Origin: Enterobacter cloacae subsp. cloacae ATCC 13047
Lineage (GTDB): Bacteria; Pseudomonadota; Gammaproteobacteria; Enterobacterales; Enterobacteriaceae
Length of the DNA: 64,000 nucleotides
Assembly (NCBI RefSeq): GCF_000025565.1
Contig: NC_014121.1
Span: 1,178,001-1,242,000 of the forward strand
Direction: 5' to 3'
In this document: in pieces, positions 10,350 through 21,587 of the stretch
Position numbering within the stretch: the first letter of the stretch is position 1
Layout of the letters: each line of letters begins with the position of its first letter
Notes under the pieces: generated by a model
Told to the model about the DNA's origin: nothing
Database searches by the model: none
Seen by the model: the letters and a program-made list of their open reading frames with translations, nothing else
Translations under genes and position numbers: made by a program

Positions 10350-11039
10350 ATGGCGAGACGTATTCTGGTCGTAGAAGATGAAGCTCCAATTCGTGAAATG
10401 GTGTGCTTCGTGCTCGAACAAAATGGCTTCCAGCCGGTTGAAGCGGAAGATTATGACAGCGCGGTGAACCAGCTGAATGAACCCTGGCCCGATCTGATCC
10501 TGCTTGACTGGATGTTGCCTGGCGGCTCCGGACTGCAGTTTATCAAACACCTCAAGCGTGAAGCGATGACCCGCGATATCCCCGTTGTCATGCTTACCGC
10601 GCGCGGTGAAGAGGAAGATCGCGTGCGCGGCCTTGAGACCGGCGCGGATGATTACATTACCAAACCCTTCTCACCGAAAGAGCTGGTTGCCCGTATTAAA
10701 GCTGTGATGCGCCGTATTTCACCGATGGCGGTGGAAGAGGTCATTGAGATGCAGGGCCTGAGCCTTGATCCCACCTCGCACCGTGTTATGACGGGCGAAA
10801 ATCCCCTCGACATGGGGCCTACCGAATTCAAACTCCTGCATTTCTTTATGACTCACCCGGAGCGTGTTTACAGCCGCGAACAGTTGCTGAATAACGTCTG
10901 GGGAACTAACGTGTATGTCGAAGACCGGACGGTTGACGTACATATCCGCCGCCTGCGTAAAGCGCTGGAACTGAGCGGCCACGATCGCATGGTACAGACG
11001 GTCCGCGGCACGGGTTATCGTTTTTCTACCCGTTTCTGA
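10350..11039 (+). CDS. phoB: Phosphate response regulator PhoB
   Basis: An OmpR-family response regulator activated under phosphate starvation. The 229-residue protein is almost identical to E. coli PhoB. The receiver domain has the acidic pair E9/D10, phospho-acceptor D53 in LLDWMLPG, and the switch residues in LTARG and TKPFS. The C-terminal winged-helix domain contains the recognition segment [14 protein letters not shown]. The phoR GTG starts 21 bp after its stop. Autoregulation through the upstream Pho box is expected. Confidence 0.98.
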   Translation: MARRILVVEDEAPIREMVCFVLEQNGFQPVEAEDYDSAVNQLNEPWPDLILLDWMLPGGSGLQFIKHLKREAMTRDIPVVMLTARGEEEDRVRGLETGADDYITKPFSPKELVARIKAVMRRISPMAVEEVIEMQGLSLDPTSHRVMTGENPLDMGPTEFKLLHFFMTHPERVYSREQLLNNVWGTNVYVEDRTVDVHIRRLRKALELSGHDRMVQTVRGTGYRFSTRF

Positions 11040-11060
11040 ACAATGACAGGAGTGTGACGC

Positions 11061-12356
11061 GTGCTGGAACGTCTGTCATGGAAAAGGCTCGTCTTTGAAC
11101 TGATCTTATGTTGTATTCCGGCCTTCATTTTGGGGGCCTTTCTTGGATACCTGCCGTGGTTTCTGCTGGCGTCTGTGACCGGGCTGCTGATCTGGCATTT
11201 CTGGAACTTACTGCGCCTCTCCTGGTGGTTGTGGGTTGACAGAAGTATGACGCCTCCCCCAGGAAGCGGGAGCTGGGAGCCGCTGCTTTACGGCCTGCAC
11301 CAGATGCAGATGCGTAATAAAAAGCGCCGTCGCGAGCTGGGAAGCCTGATTAAACGCTTTCGCAGCGGTGCGGAATCGCTGCCGGATGCGGTGATTCTGA
11401 CCACGGAAGAGGGGACAATCTTCTGGTGTAACGGTCTCGCCCAACAGCTGCTGGGCCTGCGCTGGCCGGACGATAATGGCCAGAACATCCTCAACCTTCT
11501 GCGTTATCCGGAGTTCACGCAGTATCTGAAAAAACGTGATTTCACGCGTCCGCACAATCTGAAGCTCAACAATGGCCGTCATCTTGAAATACGTGTGATG
11601 CCCTACAGCGATCGGCAATGGCTGATGGTAGCGCGTGACGTCACCCAGATGCACCAGCTGGAAGGGGCACGACGCAACTTCTTCGCCAACGTGAGCCACG
11701 AGCTGCGCACGCCGCTGACGGTGCTGCAGGGCTATCTGGAGATGATGCAGGAGCAGACGCTTGAAGGTGCGCCGCGTGAGAAGGCGCTGCATACCATGCG
11801 CGAGCAGACGCACCGTATGGAAGGGCTGGTGAAACAGCTGCTGACGCTGTCGAAGATTGAGGCGGCTCCGACGCTTGCCTTAAATGACACTATCGACGTA
11901 CCGATGATGCTGCGGGTAGTGAAGCGCGAAGCGCAAACCTTAAGCCATAAAAAACATCATCTGACCTTTGACGTCGATAACAGTCTGAAGGTGCTCGGGA
12001 GCGAGGATGAACTGCGGAGTGCTATCTCTAACCTGGTCTATAACGCGGTTAATCATACCCCAGAAGGAACGGATATTATGGTGCGCTGGCAGCAGACACC
12101 AACGGGGGCCGAGTTTAGCGTCGAGGATAACGGGCCGGGCATTGCGCCTGAGCATCTTCCACGTCTGACCGAGCGGTTTTACCGGGTAGATAAAGCCCGT
12201 TCCCGGCAAACGGGGGGAAGTGGGCTGGGGCTGGCCATTGTGAAGCACGCGGTGAATCACCATGAAAGCCGCCTCGATATTCAAAGCACGCTGGGCAAAG
12301 GAACCCGTTTCAGTTTCGTTATACCGGAACGATTAATTGCCAAAAAGATCGCCTGA
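11061..12356 (+). CDS. phoR: Phosphate sensor histidine kinase PhoR
   Basis: PhoR phosphorylates PhoB under phosphate limitation and dephosphorylates it when phosphate is plentiful, as relayed by the Pst transporter and PhoU. The 431-residue protein has two membrane helices within residues 10-60 separated by almost no periplasmic loop, a PAS-like region (about 90-200), the phospho-acceptor H213 in NVSHELRTP, and ATP-binding N, G1 and G2 boxes ([25 protein letters not shown]). The start is GTG, as the family N-terminus [10 protein letters not shown] requires. Cotranscribed with phoB. Confidence 0.97.
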   Translation: MLERLSWKRLVFELILCCIPAFILGAFLGYLPWFLLASVTGLLIWHFWNLLRLSWWLWVDRSMTPPPGSGSWEPLLYGLHQMQMRNKKRRRELGSLIKRFRSGAESLPDAVILTTEEGTIFWCNGLAQQLLGLRWPDDNGQNILNLLRYPEFTQYLKKRDFTRPHNLKLNNGRHLEIRVMPYSDRQWLMVARDVTQMHQLEGARRNFFANVSHELRTPLTVLQGYLEMMQEQTLEGAPREKALHTMREQTHRMEGLVKQLLTLSKIEAAPTLALNDTIDVPMMLRVVKREAQTLSHKKHHLTFDVDNSLKVLGSEDELRSAISNLVYNAVNHTPEGTDIMVRWQQTPTGAEFSVEDNGPGIAPEHLPRLTERFYRVDKARSRQTGGSGLGLAIVKHAVNHHESRLDIQSTLGKGTRFSFVIPERLIAKKIA

Positions 12357-12382
12357 CGGCGGGTGTGTCATTTTACCTTTCC

Positions 12383-12406
12383 ACGGGCCAGCTATTGCTG
12401 GCCCGT
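12383..12406 (+). terminator. Intrinsic terminator of phoBR
   Basis: ACGGGCCAGC (12383-12392), loop TATT, GCTGGCCCGT (12397-12406), followed by TTGCTTTG. The 10-bp GC-rich stem is perfect; the U-tract is short. Confidence 0.75.
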
Positions 12407-12764
12407 TTGCTTTGCAGTAAAGCGAAACGCGAATGAATTTTATACGGCTGGTGCTTTTTTGTTCGCATGATTAGCCATGGCTTTTTCATGATATTAGCGA
12501 ATTATTCTGGTTGGTATTTTCATGCTGGCATATTGTTCTGGTTTTACGATCCCTCCTTGCCTTTAAACGTTATAAGCGTTTAAATTGCCCCCCAGATACT
12601 GTCAGACCGACTGTATTTGCGTGGTAAATCGAAAAACTATTCTTCTCCACGCCAGGACGGGAGCATATCCCGCTGAAATTGAGCAAAATTTCCGCTGTAT
12701 CGTCCCATTGGGATGGCGAAAATCTCAATATATTCAACACCACATCCACAGGCAGTAAGGTTTT
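12407..12764. other. brnQ upstream region
   Basis: This 358-bp stretch between the phoR terminator and brnQ holds no gene I can support. It is AT-rich up to about 12590. An 8-bp dyad, TTTAAACG / CGTTTAAA with a 7-bp spacer, lies at 12562-12584, and TTCTGGTT occurs twice nearby (about 12506 and 12536). A purine/pyrimidine-mixed leader of about 180 bp follows. AAGG lies just before the brnQ ATG. The dyad is a candidate operator for branched-chain amino acid control, but no regulator can be named. Confidence 0.5.
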
Positions 12765-14084
12765 ATGACCCATCACTTAAAATCGCGTGACATCATCGCG
12801 CTGGGCTTTATGACATTTGCGCTGTTCGTTGGCGCAGGCAACATCATTTTTCCCCCAATGGTTGGCTTACAGGCGGGTGAACACGTCTGGACAGCAGCAT
12901 TTGGTTTCCTGATCACTGCCGTGGGCCTGCCGGTGTTGACCGTGGTTGCGCTGGCGAAAGTTGGCGGCGGCGTTGATAGCCTCAGCACCCCAATTGGTAA
13001 AGTGGCTGGCGTTCTGCTGGCAACGGTGTGTTATCTGGCCGTTGGCCCGCTGTTTGCGACCCCGCGTACCGCGACAGTCTCCTTCGAAGTGGGGATTGCG
13101 CCACTGACCGGTGACGGTGCGATGCCGCTGTTTATCTACAGTCTGGTTTACTTCGCTATTGTGATTCTGGTCTCCCTCTATCCGGGCAAACTGCTGGATA
13201 CCGTGGGTAACTTCCTGGCTCCACTTAAAATTATCGCGCTGATCGTGCTGGCGGTTGCGGCCATTATCTGGCCTGCGGGTCCTATCAGCAGCGCGATGGA
13301 TGCCTACCAAAACGCGGCCTTCTCTAACGGATTTGTGAACGGCTATCTGACCATGGATACGCTGGGCGCGATGGTGTTTGGTATCGTTATCGTGAACGCT
13401 GCCCGTTCTCGTGGTGTGACCGAAGCGCGTCTGCTGACCCGCTATACCATCTGGGCTGGTCTGATGGCCGGTGTGGGCCTGACGCTGCTCTATCTGGCGC
13501 TGTTCCGCCTGGGTTCCGATAGCGCCACGCTGGTCGATCAGAACGCGAATGGTGCGGCAATTCTGCACGCTTACGTTCAGCACACCTTTGGCGGTGCGGG
13601 CAGCATGCTGCTGGCGGCCCTGATCTTCCTGGCCTGTCTGGTGACGGCGGTTGGCCTGACCTGTGCCTGTGCGGAGTTCTTTGCGCAGTATCTGCCGCTC
13701 TCTTACCGCACGCTGGTATTCATCCTCGGCATCTTCTCCATGGCGGTGTCTAACCTCGGTCTGAGCCACCTGATTCAGGTCTCCATTCCGGTGCTGACGG
13801 CCATCTATCCGCCGTGTATCGTGCTGGTGGTGTTGAGCTTTACGCGCCCGTGGTGGAACAACTCCTCGCGAATTATTGCGCCAGCCATGTTTATCAGCCT
13901 GATTTTTGGTATCCTTGACGGGATTAAAGCATCAGCGTTTGCTCACATCCTGCCAGCCTGGACACAGCGTCTGCCGCTGTCTGAGCAAGGTCTGGCCTGG
14001 CTGATGCCTACCGTTGTTGCACTGGTTCTGGCCATTATCTGGGACCGTGCTGCAGGGCGTCAGGTCGCATCGAACGCCCATTAA
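12765..14084 (+). CDS. brnQ: Branched-chain amino acid:cation symporter BrnQ
   Basis: BrnQ (LIVCS family) imports leucine, isoleucine and valine with a cation across the inner membrane. The 439-residue protein matches E. coli BrnQ in length. It begins [16 protein letters not shown] and has about twelve hydrophobic helices, with the family motif [11 protein letters not shown] at about residues 21-31. Hydrophobicity is continuous to residue 430 with no disruption. A strong terminator follows 22 bp after the stop. Confidence 0.96.
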   Translation: MTHHLKSRDIIALGFMTFALFVGAGNIIFPPMVGLQAGEHVWTAAFGFLITAVGLPVLTVVALAKVGGGVDSLSTPIGKVAGVLLATVCYLAVGPLFATPRTATVSFEVGIAPLTGDGAMPLFIYSLVYFAIVILVSLYPGKLLDTVGNFLAPLKIIALIVLAVAAIIWPAGPISSAMDAYQNAAFSNGFVNGYLTMDTLGAMVFGIVIVNAARSRGVTEARLLTRYTIWAGLMAGVGLTLLYLALFRLGSDSATLVDQNANGAAILHAYVQHTFGGAGSMLLAALIFLACLVTAVGLTCACAEFFAQYLPLSYRTLVFILGIFSMAVSNLGLSHLIQVSIPVLTAIYPPCIVLVVLSFTRPWWNNSSRIIAPAMFISLIFGILDGIKASAFAHILPAWTQRLPLSEQGLAWLMPTVVALVLAIIWDRAAGRQVASNAH

Positions 14085-14106
14085 TCAACGGCAACAAACT
14101 GTTTAA

Positions 14107-14135
14107 CCACGGGGCTTAAGGCCCCGTGGTTTTTT
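14107..14135 (+). terminator. Intrinsic terminator between brnQ and proY
   Basis: CCACGGGGC (14107-14115) pairs with GCCCCGTGG (14121-14129), followed by an uninterrupted T-run 14130-14135 and a further T7. It ends only about 30 bp before the proY start. Confidence 0.9.
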
Positions 14136-14165
14136 GTTTTTTTCGTGTTGAATGGCAAGATTTAA

Positions 14166-15539
14166 ATGGAAAGTACTAACAAACTCAAACGTGGGCTGAG
14201 CACGCGCCACATTCGCTTTATGGCGCTCGGCTCCGCTATCGGTACCGGTCTTTTTTATGGCTCGGCAGATGCCATCAAAATGGCCGGTCCAAGCGTTCTG
14301 CTGGCCTACATCATCGGCGGCGTGGCGGCGTATATCATCATGCGTGCGCTGGGAGAGATGTCGGTTCATAACCCTTCAGCCAGTTCATTCTCGCGCTATG
14401 CGCAGGAGAATTTAGGCCCGCTGGCCGGGTTTATTACCGGCTGGACCTACTGCTTCGAAATTCTGATTGTGGCCATTGCCGACGTCACCGCCTTTGGCAT
14501 CTACATGGGCGTCTGGTTCCCGGCGGTTCCGCACTGGATTTGGGTGTTGAGCGTGGTGCTGATTATCTGCGCCGTCAACCTGATGAGCGTGAAGGTCTTT
14601 GGTGAACTGGAATTCTGGTTCTCCTTCTTCAAGGTTGCCACCATCATCATCATGATTGTGGCCGGTTTCGGCATCATCATCTGGGGGATCGGTAACGGCG
14701 GCCAGCCAACCGGTATTCATAACCTCTGGAGCAACGGTGGCTTCTTCAGCAACGGCTGGCTCGGCATGGTGATGTCGCTCCAGATGGTGATGTTCGCCTA
14801 CGGCGGGATTGAGATCATCGGGATTACCGCCGGGGAAGCCAAAGACCCGGAGAAATCCATTCCACGCGCCATCAACTCGGTGCCGATGCGTATTCTGGTG
14901 TTCTATGTGGGTACGCTGTTCGTCATTATGTCTATCTATCCGTGGAACCAGGTGGGGACCAACGGTAGCCCGTTTGTGCTGACCTTCCAGCATATGGGCA
15001 TCGCCTTTGCGGCCAGCATCCTGAACTTTGTGGTCCTGACCGCGTCGCTTTCAGCGATCAACAGTGACGTCTTTGGCGTGGGCCGCATGCTGCACGGCAT
15101 GGCAGAGCAGGGCAGTGCGCCAAAGGTCTTTGCCAAAACCTCCCGTCGCGGCACGCCGTGGGTGACGGTTATGGTGATGACCGTTGCGCTGCTGCTGTCG
15201 GTCTACCTGAACTACATCATGCCGGAAAACGTCTTCCTGGTGATCGCTTCTCTGGCGACCTTCGCGACCGTGTGGGTGTGGATCATGATCCTGCTGTCAC
15301 AGATTGCGTTCCGCCGCCGTCTGTCCCCTGAGGAGGCAAAAGCGCTGAAGTTTAAAGTGCCAGGCGGGGTAGCGACGACCGTCGTTGGGCTGATCTTCCT
15401 GGTGTTTATCATCGGCCTGATTGGCTACCATCCTGATACCCGTATTTCCCTCTACGTGGGCTGTGCGTGGATCGTGCTGCTGCTGTTGGGTTGGGTGTTT
15501 AAATGCCGCCGCGACCGTCAGCTGGCGCAGGCGCAGTAA
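14166..15539 (+). CDS. proY: Proline-specific permease ProY
   Basis: An APC-family amino acid permease of 457 residues, the same length as E. coli ProY, predicted to import proline. About twelve membrane helices are visible. The N-terminal [13 protein letters not shown] and the EMSVHNP segment are typical of the AAT subfamily (ProY, AroP, LysP). The ATG at 14166 matches the family, but no good Shine-Dalgarno precedes it (GGCAAGAT only), and the brnQ terminator lies about 30 bp upstream. In Salmonella proY is described as cryptic, which fits this weak setting. Confidence 0.95.
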   Translation: MESTNKLKRGLSTRHIRFMALGSAIGTGLFYGSADAIKMAGPSVLLAYIIGGVAAYIIMRALGEMSVHNPSASSFSRYAQENLGPLAGFITGWTYCFEILIVAIADVTAFGIYMGVWFPAVPHWIWVLSVVLIICAVNLMSVKVFGELEFWFSFFKVATIIIMIVAGFGIIIWGIGNGGQPTGIHNLWSNGGFFSNGWLGMVMSLQMVMFAYGGIEIIGITAGEAKDPEKSIPRAINSVPMRILVFYVGTLFVIMSIYPWNQVGTNGSPFVLTFQHMGIAFAASILNFVVLTASLSAINSDVFGVGRMLHGMAEQGSAPKVFAKTSRRGTPWVTVMVMTVALLLSVYLNYIMPENVFLVIASLATFATVWVWIMILLSQIAFRRRLSPEEAKALKFKVPGGVATTVVGLIFLVFIIGLIGYHPDTRISLYVGCAWIVLLLLGWVFKCRRDRQLAQAQ

Positions 15540-15548
15540 TATTTTATG

Positions 15549-15569
15549 CCCTCTCCCTGTGGGAGAGGG
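15549..15569. repeat. CCCTCTCCC-type palindromic repeat, copy 3
   Basis: CCCTCTCCC, TGT, GGGAGAGGG, starting 9 bp after the proY stop and followed by AATTTTGT. It has no CAGGGTGAGGG tail, so it is a core-only copy. It may act as a weak terminator for proY. Confidence 0.75.
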
Positions 15570-15579
15570 AATTTTGTCT

Positions 15580-15599
15580 CCTCCTCCTTTCTCCTCCCC
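15580..15599 (-). promoter_or_regulatory. Possible MalT boxes of malZ
   Basis: On the minus strand GGGGAGGAGA (15590-15599) and AAGGAGGAGG (15580-15589) match the MalT box GGGGA(T/G)GAGG at 9 and 8 of 10 positions, as a tandem pair with 10-bp spacing about 80-95 bp before malZ. E. coli malZ is MalT-activated. The sequence is a simple CTCCTC run, so chance resemblance is possible. Confidence 0.4.
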
Positions 15600-15677
15600 C
15601 AATAAATCACGTCATGGTGAGCTAACCTTAATCACCCTGTGGCAAGGTGACGTCAATTTCATCAAAGGGGATTCGTG

Positions 15678-17492
15678 ATGTTAAACGCCTGGCACCTTCC
15701 GGTTGCCCCATTTGTTAAGCAAAACAAAGACAACCTTGTGATTACGCTCTGGCTGGCGGGGGAAAATCAGCCTGAACGCGTGACGCTACGCGCTGAAGTC
15801 GATAATGAAGAAACCACGCTGAAAATGCACAAGCAGCGCAGCCAGCCGCAGCCTGGCGTAACTGCATGGCGGGCAAACATCGACTTGCGCAGCGGCCAGC
15901 CGCGCCGACGCTATAGCTTTAAGCTGCTCTGGAATAACCGCCAGCTGTGGTTTACCCCGCAGGGATTTAGCCGTTTTCCTCCGGCGCGGCTGGAGCAGTT
16001 TGCCGTCGATTACCCGGAGGCTGGCCCGCAGTGGGTTAACGATCAGGTCTTTTATCAGATCTTCCCGGATCGCTTTGCGCGCAGCGAAACGCGCACAGCC
16101 GGGCAGGATAAGGTCTATTATCACCACGCCGCAGGACACGACATTATCCTGAAAGAATGGGATGAGCCGTTAACCGCGCAGGCGGGCGGCTCGACGTTCT
16201 ACGGCGGCGATCTTGACGGCATCAGCGAAAAGCTACCTTATCTGAAGAAGCTGGGCGTGACGGCGCTGTACCTTAACCCGGTGTTTAAAGCACCGAGCGT
16301 GCATAAATACGATACCGCCGATTATCGCCACGTTGACCCGCAGTTTGGCGGTGATGACGCGCTGCTTCGTCTGCGTAAAAATACGCAAAAAGAGGGCATG
16401 CGTCTGATACTGGACGGCGTGTTCAACCACAGCGGCGACTCACACGCGTGGTTTGACCGTCATAACCAGTCGATGGGCGGGGCGTGCCATAACCCGGATT
16501 CACCCCAGCGCGACTGGTACAGCTTCAACGAGGAGGGTCGCGCGCTGGACTGGCTGGGCTATCCGAGCCTGCCGAAGCTGGATTTCCAGTCGCCAACGCT
16601 GGTGAACGAGATTTACGGCGGTGAAAACAGCATTGTGCGCCACTGGTTGAGTGAGCCATGGAATATGGATGGCTGGCGTCTTGACGTGGTGCATATGCTC
16701 GGTGAAGCGGGCGGGGCGCGTAATAACCTTCAGCACGTTGCCGGGATCACCCGTGCAGCAAAAGCCGCGCAGCCGGAGGCGTTCGTGTTTGGCGAACATT
16801 TTGGCGACGCGCGCCAGTGGCTGCAGGCGGACGCGGAAGATGCGGCAATGAACTATCGCGGTTTTACCTTCCCGCTGTGGGGATTCCTTGCTAACACCGA
16901 TATTTCCTACGATCCGCAGCATATTGATGCGGAAACCTGCATGGCATGGATGGATAACTACCGCGCCAGTCTTTCGCATCAGCAGCAGTTACGGATGTTT
17001 AACCAGCTGGACAGCCATGACACCGCGCGATTTAAATCCCTGCTCGGTAAGGATGTCGCGCGCCTGCCGCTGGCGGTGACCTGGCTCTTTACCTGGCCGG
17101 GCGTGCCGTGCATCTATTACGGCGATGAGGTGGGGCTGGACGGGAACAACGATCCATTCTGCCGCAAAACCTTCCCATGGGATCCGGCGAAGCAGGACAA
17201 CGTGCTGTTCAGCCTGTATCAGCGGCTGGCGAAACTGCGTAAGCAGAGCCAGGCGCTGCGCTACGGTGGTTGTCAGGTGGTTTATGCCCACGTCAACGTG
17301 GTGGTGTTTGTCCGCGTCTATAACCAGCAGCGCGTGCTGGTAGCCATCAACCGGGGCGAGGCGTGCGAAGTGGTGCTGGATGCCTCTCCGCTGCTTAACG
17401 TGAGCGCGTGGCAGCTAAAAGAGGGGAAAGGGAGCGTGCAGGAGGGGATCCTCTCCCTGCCGGCGATTTCTGCTTCCGTCTGGTTTGGCTGA
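15678..17492 (+). CDS. malZ: Maltodextrin glucosidase MalZ
   Basis: MalZ removes glucose from the reducing end of short maltodextrins in the cytoplasm, as part of the maltose system. The 604-residue GH13 enzyme matches E. coli MalZ in length. Visible GH13 motifs are LDGVFNH (region I), GWRLDVVH (region II, nucleophile Asp), FGEHFG (region III, acid Glu) and NQLDSHDT (region IV). The ATG at 15678 is preferred over the adjacent GTG at 15675 because it gives MLNAWHLPV. It shares a bidirectional terminator with tsaA. Confidence 0.96.
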   Translation: MLNAWHLPVAPFVKQNKDNLVITLWLAGENQPERVTLRAEVDNEETTLKMHKQRSQPQPGVTAWRANIDLRSGQPRRRYSFKLLWNNRQLWFTPQGFSRFPPARLEQFAVDYPEAGPQWVNDQVFYQIFPDRFARSETRTAGQDKVYYHHAAGHDIILKEWDEPLTAQAGGSTFYGGDLDGISEKLPYLKKLGVTALYLNPVFKAPSVHKYDTADYRHVDPQFGGDDALLRLRKNTQKEGMRLILDGVFNHSGDSHAWFDRHNQSMGGACHNPDSPQRDWYSFNEEGRALDWLGYPSLPKLDFQSPTLVNEIYGGENSIVRHWLSEPWNMDGWRLDVVHMLGEAGGARNNLQHVAGITRAAKAAQPEAFVFGEHFGDARQWLQADAEDAAMNYRGFTFPLWGFLANTDISYDPQHIDAETCMAWMDNYRASLSHQQQLRMFNQLDSHDTARFKSLLGKDVARLPLAVTWLFTWPGVPCIYYGDEVGLDGNNDPFCRKTFPWDPAKQDNVLFSLYQRLAKLRKQSQALRYGGCQVVYAHVNVVVFVRVYNQQRVLVAINRGEACEVVLDASPLLNVSAWQLKEGKGSVQEGILSLPAISASVWFG

Positions 17493-17504
17493 CGGTGTGA
17501 TAAC

Positions 17505-17532
17505 AAAAAGGCCCGCATAAGCGGGCCTTTTT
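17505..17532. terminator. Bidirectional terminator between malZ and tsaA
   Basis: AAAAAGGCCCGC (17505-17516), ATAA, GCGGGCCTTTTT (17521-17532): a perfect 12-bp stem with an A-run and T-run, so it works for both convergent genes. Confidence 0.95.
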
Positions 17533-17547
17533 CGTAAACCGTGCCGA

Positions 17548-18150
17548 TTACAGGCTGGATACGTTCTCGGACAGGTATTTCGCAACGCCGTCTGGGGACG
17601 CAGACATACCTTCTTTACCTTTTTCCCACTGAGCCGGGCACACTTCACCGTGCTCTTCGTGGAACTGCAGCGCGTCAACCATACGCAGCATTTCGTCGAT
17701 GTTACGACCCAGCGGCAGATCGTTCACAACCTGGTGACGCACGATGCCGTTCGCGTCGATCAGGAAGGAGCCACGCAGCGCAACGCCAGCGTCCGGATGT
17801 TCGATACCGTAAGCCTGCTGGATTTCGCGTTTGATGTCCGCAACCATTGCGTATTTCACCGCACCGATGCCGCCTTTGTCGACAGGGGTGTTACGCCATG
17901 CGTTGTGTACAAACTCAGAGTCGAAGGAGACGCCAACCACTTCTACGCCACGCTTCTGGAATTCTTCATAACGTTTGTCGAACGCGATCAGCTCAGACGG
18001 GCAAACGAAAGTGAAGTCCATTGGCCAGAAGAACAGAACGGTCGCTTTACCGTTGGTGTGCTGTTTGAAGTTGAAGTTTTCAACGATTTCACCGTTGCCC
18101 AGAACTGCTGCAGCTGTAAAATCCGGAGCCGGACGAGTTACCAGAACCAT
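17548..18150 (-). CDS. tsaA: Typical 2-Cys peroxiredoxin
   Basis: A 200-residue thiol peroxidase of the AhpC/Prx1 family that reduces hydrogen peroxide and organic peroxides. The peroxidatic Cys50 lies in DFTFVCPSE with the catalytic PxxxT/S-C context, and the resolving Cys171 lies in GEVCPAQW near the C-terminus, as in typical dimeric 2-Cys enzymes. E. coli K-12 lacks a gene here; Salmonella carries tsaA in this malZ-acpH interval, and the symbol is taken from that. AGGAGAATC precedes the ATG. The reductant partner is not encoded nearby. Confidence 0.93.
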   Translation of the reverse strand: MVLVTRPAPDFTAAAVLGNGEIVENFNFKQHTNGKATVLFFWPMDFTFVCPSELIAFDKRYEEFQKRGVEVVGVSFDSEFVHNAWRNTPVDKGGIGAVKYAMVADIKREIQQAYGIEHPDAGVALRGSFLIDANGIVRHQVVNDLPLGRNIDEMLRMVDALQFHEEHGEVCPAQWEKGKEGMSASPDGVAKYLSENVSSL

Positions 18151-18277
18151 ATGATTCTCCTGTAGATACTAAGGTTATTTGGAACGCAACGCGAGCCAGT
18201 ATAGAGAGTGTTCCTGGATAAGACAAAGAGGTGGTGACAATCGTTCCGCCAGCTTTTACCTATCAATGCGAATTCTG

Positions 18278-18859
18278 TCAGAGCTGTTTGTTTTTCGCCT
18301 GCGTCATCATTCGCGGGTAAAACTGCCAGAAACGCATTTCCAGCGCATCATAATGTTCGTCCAGGTCATGCCATGAGTCGCGTAGCGCATCCAGACGCGG
18401 TCGGCGGCTCGCCATCCCATTTAACACATTCTGGATGAAGTCCATCTCGCGATAGCGCTCCAGCCAGCGTTCCGACCACAGGTAATTGTTCAGATTCACA
18501 AAGCGCGGCGGCGAGTCAGGCAGGATGATCGACACCTGCTGGTGGGCATAACGCACAAAATCCGGCAATGGCATCTCCGGCGACAGCTGCGCCCAGTGGC
18601 GCGACAGGAAATGGTCCCACATGACATCAAGCGAGATTGGCGCAACGCGGCGCGTTTCAGGGCGAAACCACGCTTTGGCCTCGGTTACTTCTGGCAGGTT
18701 ATCCGTCATGACATCGATACGACGATGCATAAAAATCCCGTCGACAACCTCAGCGGGCCAGGTCTCGGCGGGGTTGCCGCGGACGAAATCGGCCAGCAAA
18801 TTGCCGGAAAGGGAGCTGTCAGCGAGGTGAGCGAGGTGCAGGTGAGCGAGAAAATTCAT
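18278..18859 (-). CDS. acpH: Acyl carrier protein phosphodiesterase
   Basis: AcpH removes the 4'-phosphopantetheine arm from acyl carrier protein, giving apo-ACP. The 193-residue length and the start [13 protein letters not shown] match E. coli AcpH. This HD-like family shows conserved histidines and acids in [10 protein letters not shown] and [12 protein letters not shown]. An in-frame upstream start (18898) would add 13 unconserved residues. Divergent from queA, with start codons 92 bp apart. Confidence 0.94.
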   Translation of the reverse strand: MNFLAHLHLAHLADSSLSGNLLADFVRGNPAETWPAEVVDGIFMHRRIDVMTDNLPEVTEAKAWFRPETRRVAPISLDVMWDHFLSRHWAQLSPEMPLPDFVRYAHQQVSIILPDSPPRFVNLNNYLWSERWLERYREMDFIQNVLNGMASRRPRLDALRDSWHDLDEHYDALEMRFWQFYPRMMTQAKNKQL

Positions 18860-18951
18860 GCGTTTTATTTGTCCGGGGGCGGCTAGTTGTTGCAGCAAAA
18901 GGGTGTGAGCACTAGACTATGCCGCCTGTTTTTAAGTCACGAGTATACGTC

Positions 18952-20022
18952 ATGCGCGTCGCCGATTTCTCCTTTGAACTACCTGAAACCCTGATTGCTC
19001 ACTATCCAATGCCTGAGCGCAGTAGCTGTCGCTTGCTGTCACTGGACGGGCCAACGGGCGAGCTGACGCACGGTACTTTCACCGATCTGCTCGACAAGCT
19101 CAACCCTGGCGATCTGCTGGTCTTTAACAATACCCGCGTGATCCCGGCGCGTCTGTTTGGCCGCAAGGCCAGCGGCGGCAAGATTGAAGTGCTGGTCGAA
19201 CGTATGCTCGATGATAAACGTATTCTGGCACATATTCGCGCCTCTAAAGCACCTAAACCGGGTGCCGAACTGCTGCTGGGCGATGACGAGAGCATCAAAG
19301 CAACCATGACCGCGCGCCACGACGCGCTGTTTGAAGTGGAGTTCAACGATGAGCGCACGGTGCTGGATATTCTCAATGCCATCGGCCACATGCCTTTGCC
19401 GCCGTACATTGAGCGCCCGGATGAAGAGGCCGATCGTGAGCTCTACCAGACCGTCTACAGCCAGAAGCCTGGCGCGGTAGCGGCGCCGACGGCGGGTCTG
19501 CACTTTGACGAACCGCTGCTGGAAAAATTACGCGCGAAAGGCGTGGAGATGGCGTTTGTGACGCTGCACGTCGGCGCGGGCACCTTCCAGCCGGTGCGGG
19601 TAGACAGCATTGAAGATCACATCATGCACTCTGAGTATGCTGAAGTGCCGCAGGAGGTTGTTGATGCGGTTCTGGCGGCAAAAGCGCGCGGCAGCCGCGT
19701 TGTTGCGGTAGGCACCACCTCCGTACGTTCACTGGAGAGCGCTGCCCAGGCGGCTCAAAAAGATCTGATCGAGCCATTCTTTGGCGATACGCAGATCTTT
19801 ATCTATCCGGGCTATCAGTACAAAGTCATCGATGCACTGGTGACCAATTTCCATCTGCCTGAATCAACGCTGATTATGCTGGTCTCCGCCTTTGCGGGGT
19901 ATCAGCACACCATGGCGGCATACAAGTCTGCGGTAGAACAAAAATATCGCTTTTTTAGCTACGGGGACGCGATGTTTATCACGTACAATCCGCTGGCTTT
20001 GAATGAGCGTGTCGGGGAATAA
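18952..20022 (+). CDS. queA: tRNA preQ1(34) S-adenosylmethionine ribosyltransferase-isomerase
   Basis: QueA transfers and isomerises the ribosyl part of SAM onto preQ1 in tRNA to form epoxyqueuosine. The 356-residue length equals E. coli QueA. Conserved segments include [10 protein letters not shown], the APTAGLHF motif and TLHVGAGTF. The ATG at 18952 gives [12 protein letters not shown]; an upstream in-frame ATG at 18919 is unconserved. First of the queA-tgt-yajC-secD-secF run; tgt starts 55 bp downstream. Confidence 0.97.
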   Translation: MRVADFSFELPETLIAHYPMPERSSCRLLSLDGPTGELTHGTFTDLLDKLNPGDLLVFNNTRVIPARLFGRKASGGKIEVLVERMLDDKRILAHIRASKAPKPGAELLLGDDESIKATMTARHDALFEVEFNDERTVLDILNAIGHMPLPPYIERPDEEADRELYQTVYSQKPGAVAAPTAGLHFDEPLLEKLRAKGVEMAFVTLHVGAGTFQPVRVDSIEDHIMHSEYAEVPQEVVDAVLAAKARGSRVVAVGTTSVRSLESAAQAAQKDLIEPFFGDTQIFIYPGYQYKVIDALVTNFHLPESTLIMLVSAFAGYQHTMAAYKSAVEQKYRFFSYGDAMFITYNPLALNERVGE

Positions 20023-20041
20023 GTCCGCGGCACCGGAATAA

Positions 20042-21205
<1,164 letters not shown>

Positions 21206-21227
21206 TATTAATAATGAGGGAATTTGA

Positions 21228-21560
21228 ATGAGCTTTTTTATTTCTGATGCGGTAGCGGCAACAGGTGCTCCAGCGCAGGGCAGCCCGATGTCTCTGATTC
21301 TGATGCTGGTTGTGTTCGGTCTGATCTTCTACTTCATGATCCTGCGCCCACAGCAGAAGCGTACCAAAGAGCACAAAAAGCTGATGGACTCCATCGCGAA
21401 AGGTGATGAAGTCCTGACTAACGGTGGCCTGGTCGGTCGCGTAACCAAAGTGGCTGAAAGTGGCTACATTGCTATCGCCCTGAACGACACCACTGAAGTG
21501 GTTATCAAACGTGACTTCGTAGCTGCCGTTCTGCCGAAAGGCACCATGAAGGCGCTGTAA
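21228..21560 (+). CDS. yajC: Sec translocon accessory subunit YajC
   Basis: A 110-residue inner membrane protein that associates with SecDF and the SecYEG translocon. It has one hydrophobic segment (about residues 18-38, MSLILMLVVFGLIFYFMIL) followed by the basic RPQQKRTKEHKK motif that defines the family, then a soluble domain. It starts 22 bp after tgt and 27 bp before secD. Length and sequence match E. coli YajC. Confidence 0.97.
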   Translation: MSFFISDAVAATGAPAQGSPMSLILMLVVFGLIFYFMILRPQQKRTKEHKKLMDSIAKGDEVLTNGGLVGRVTKVAESGYIAIALNDTTEVVIKRDFVAAVLPKGTMKAL

Positions 21561-21587
21561 TCCCAACTTTTCCCAAAGGGAACTGCC

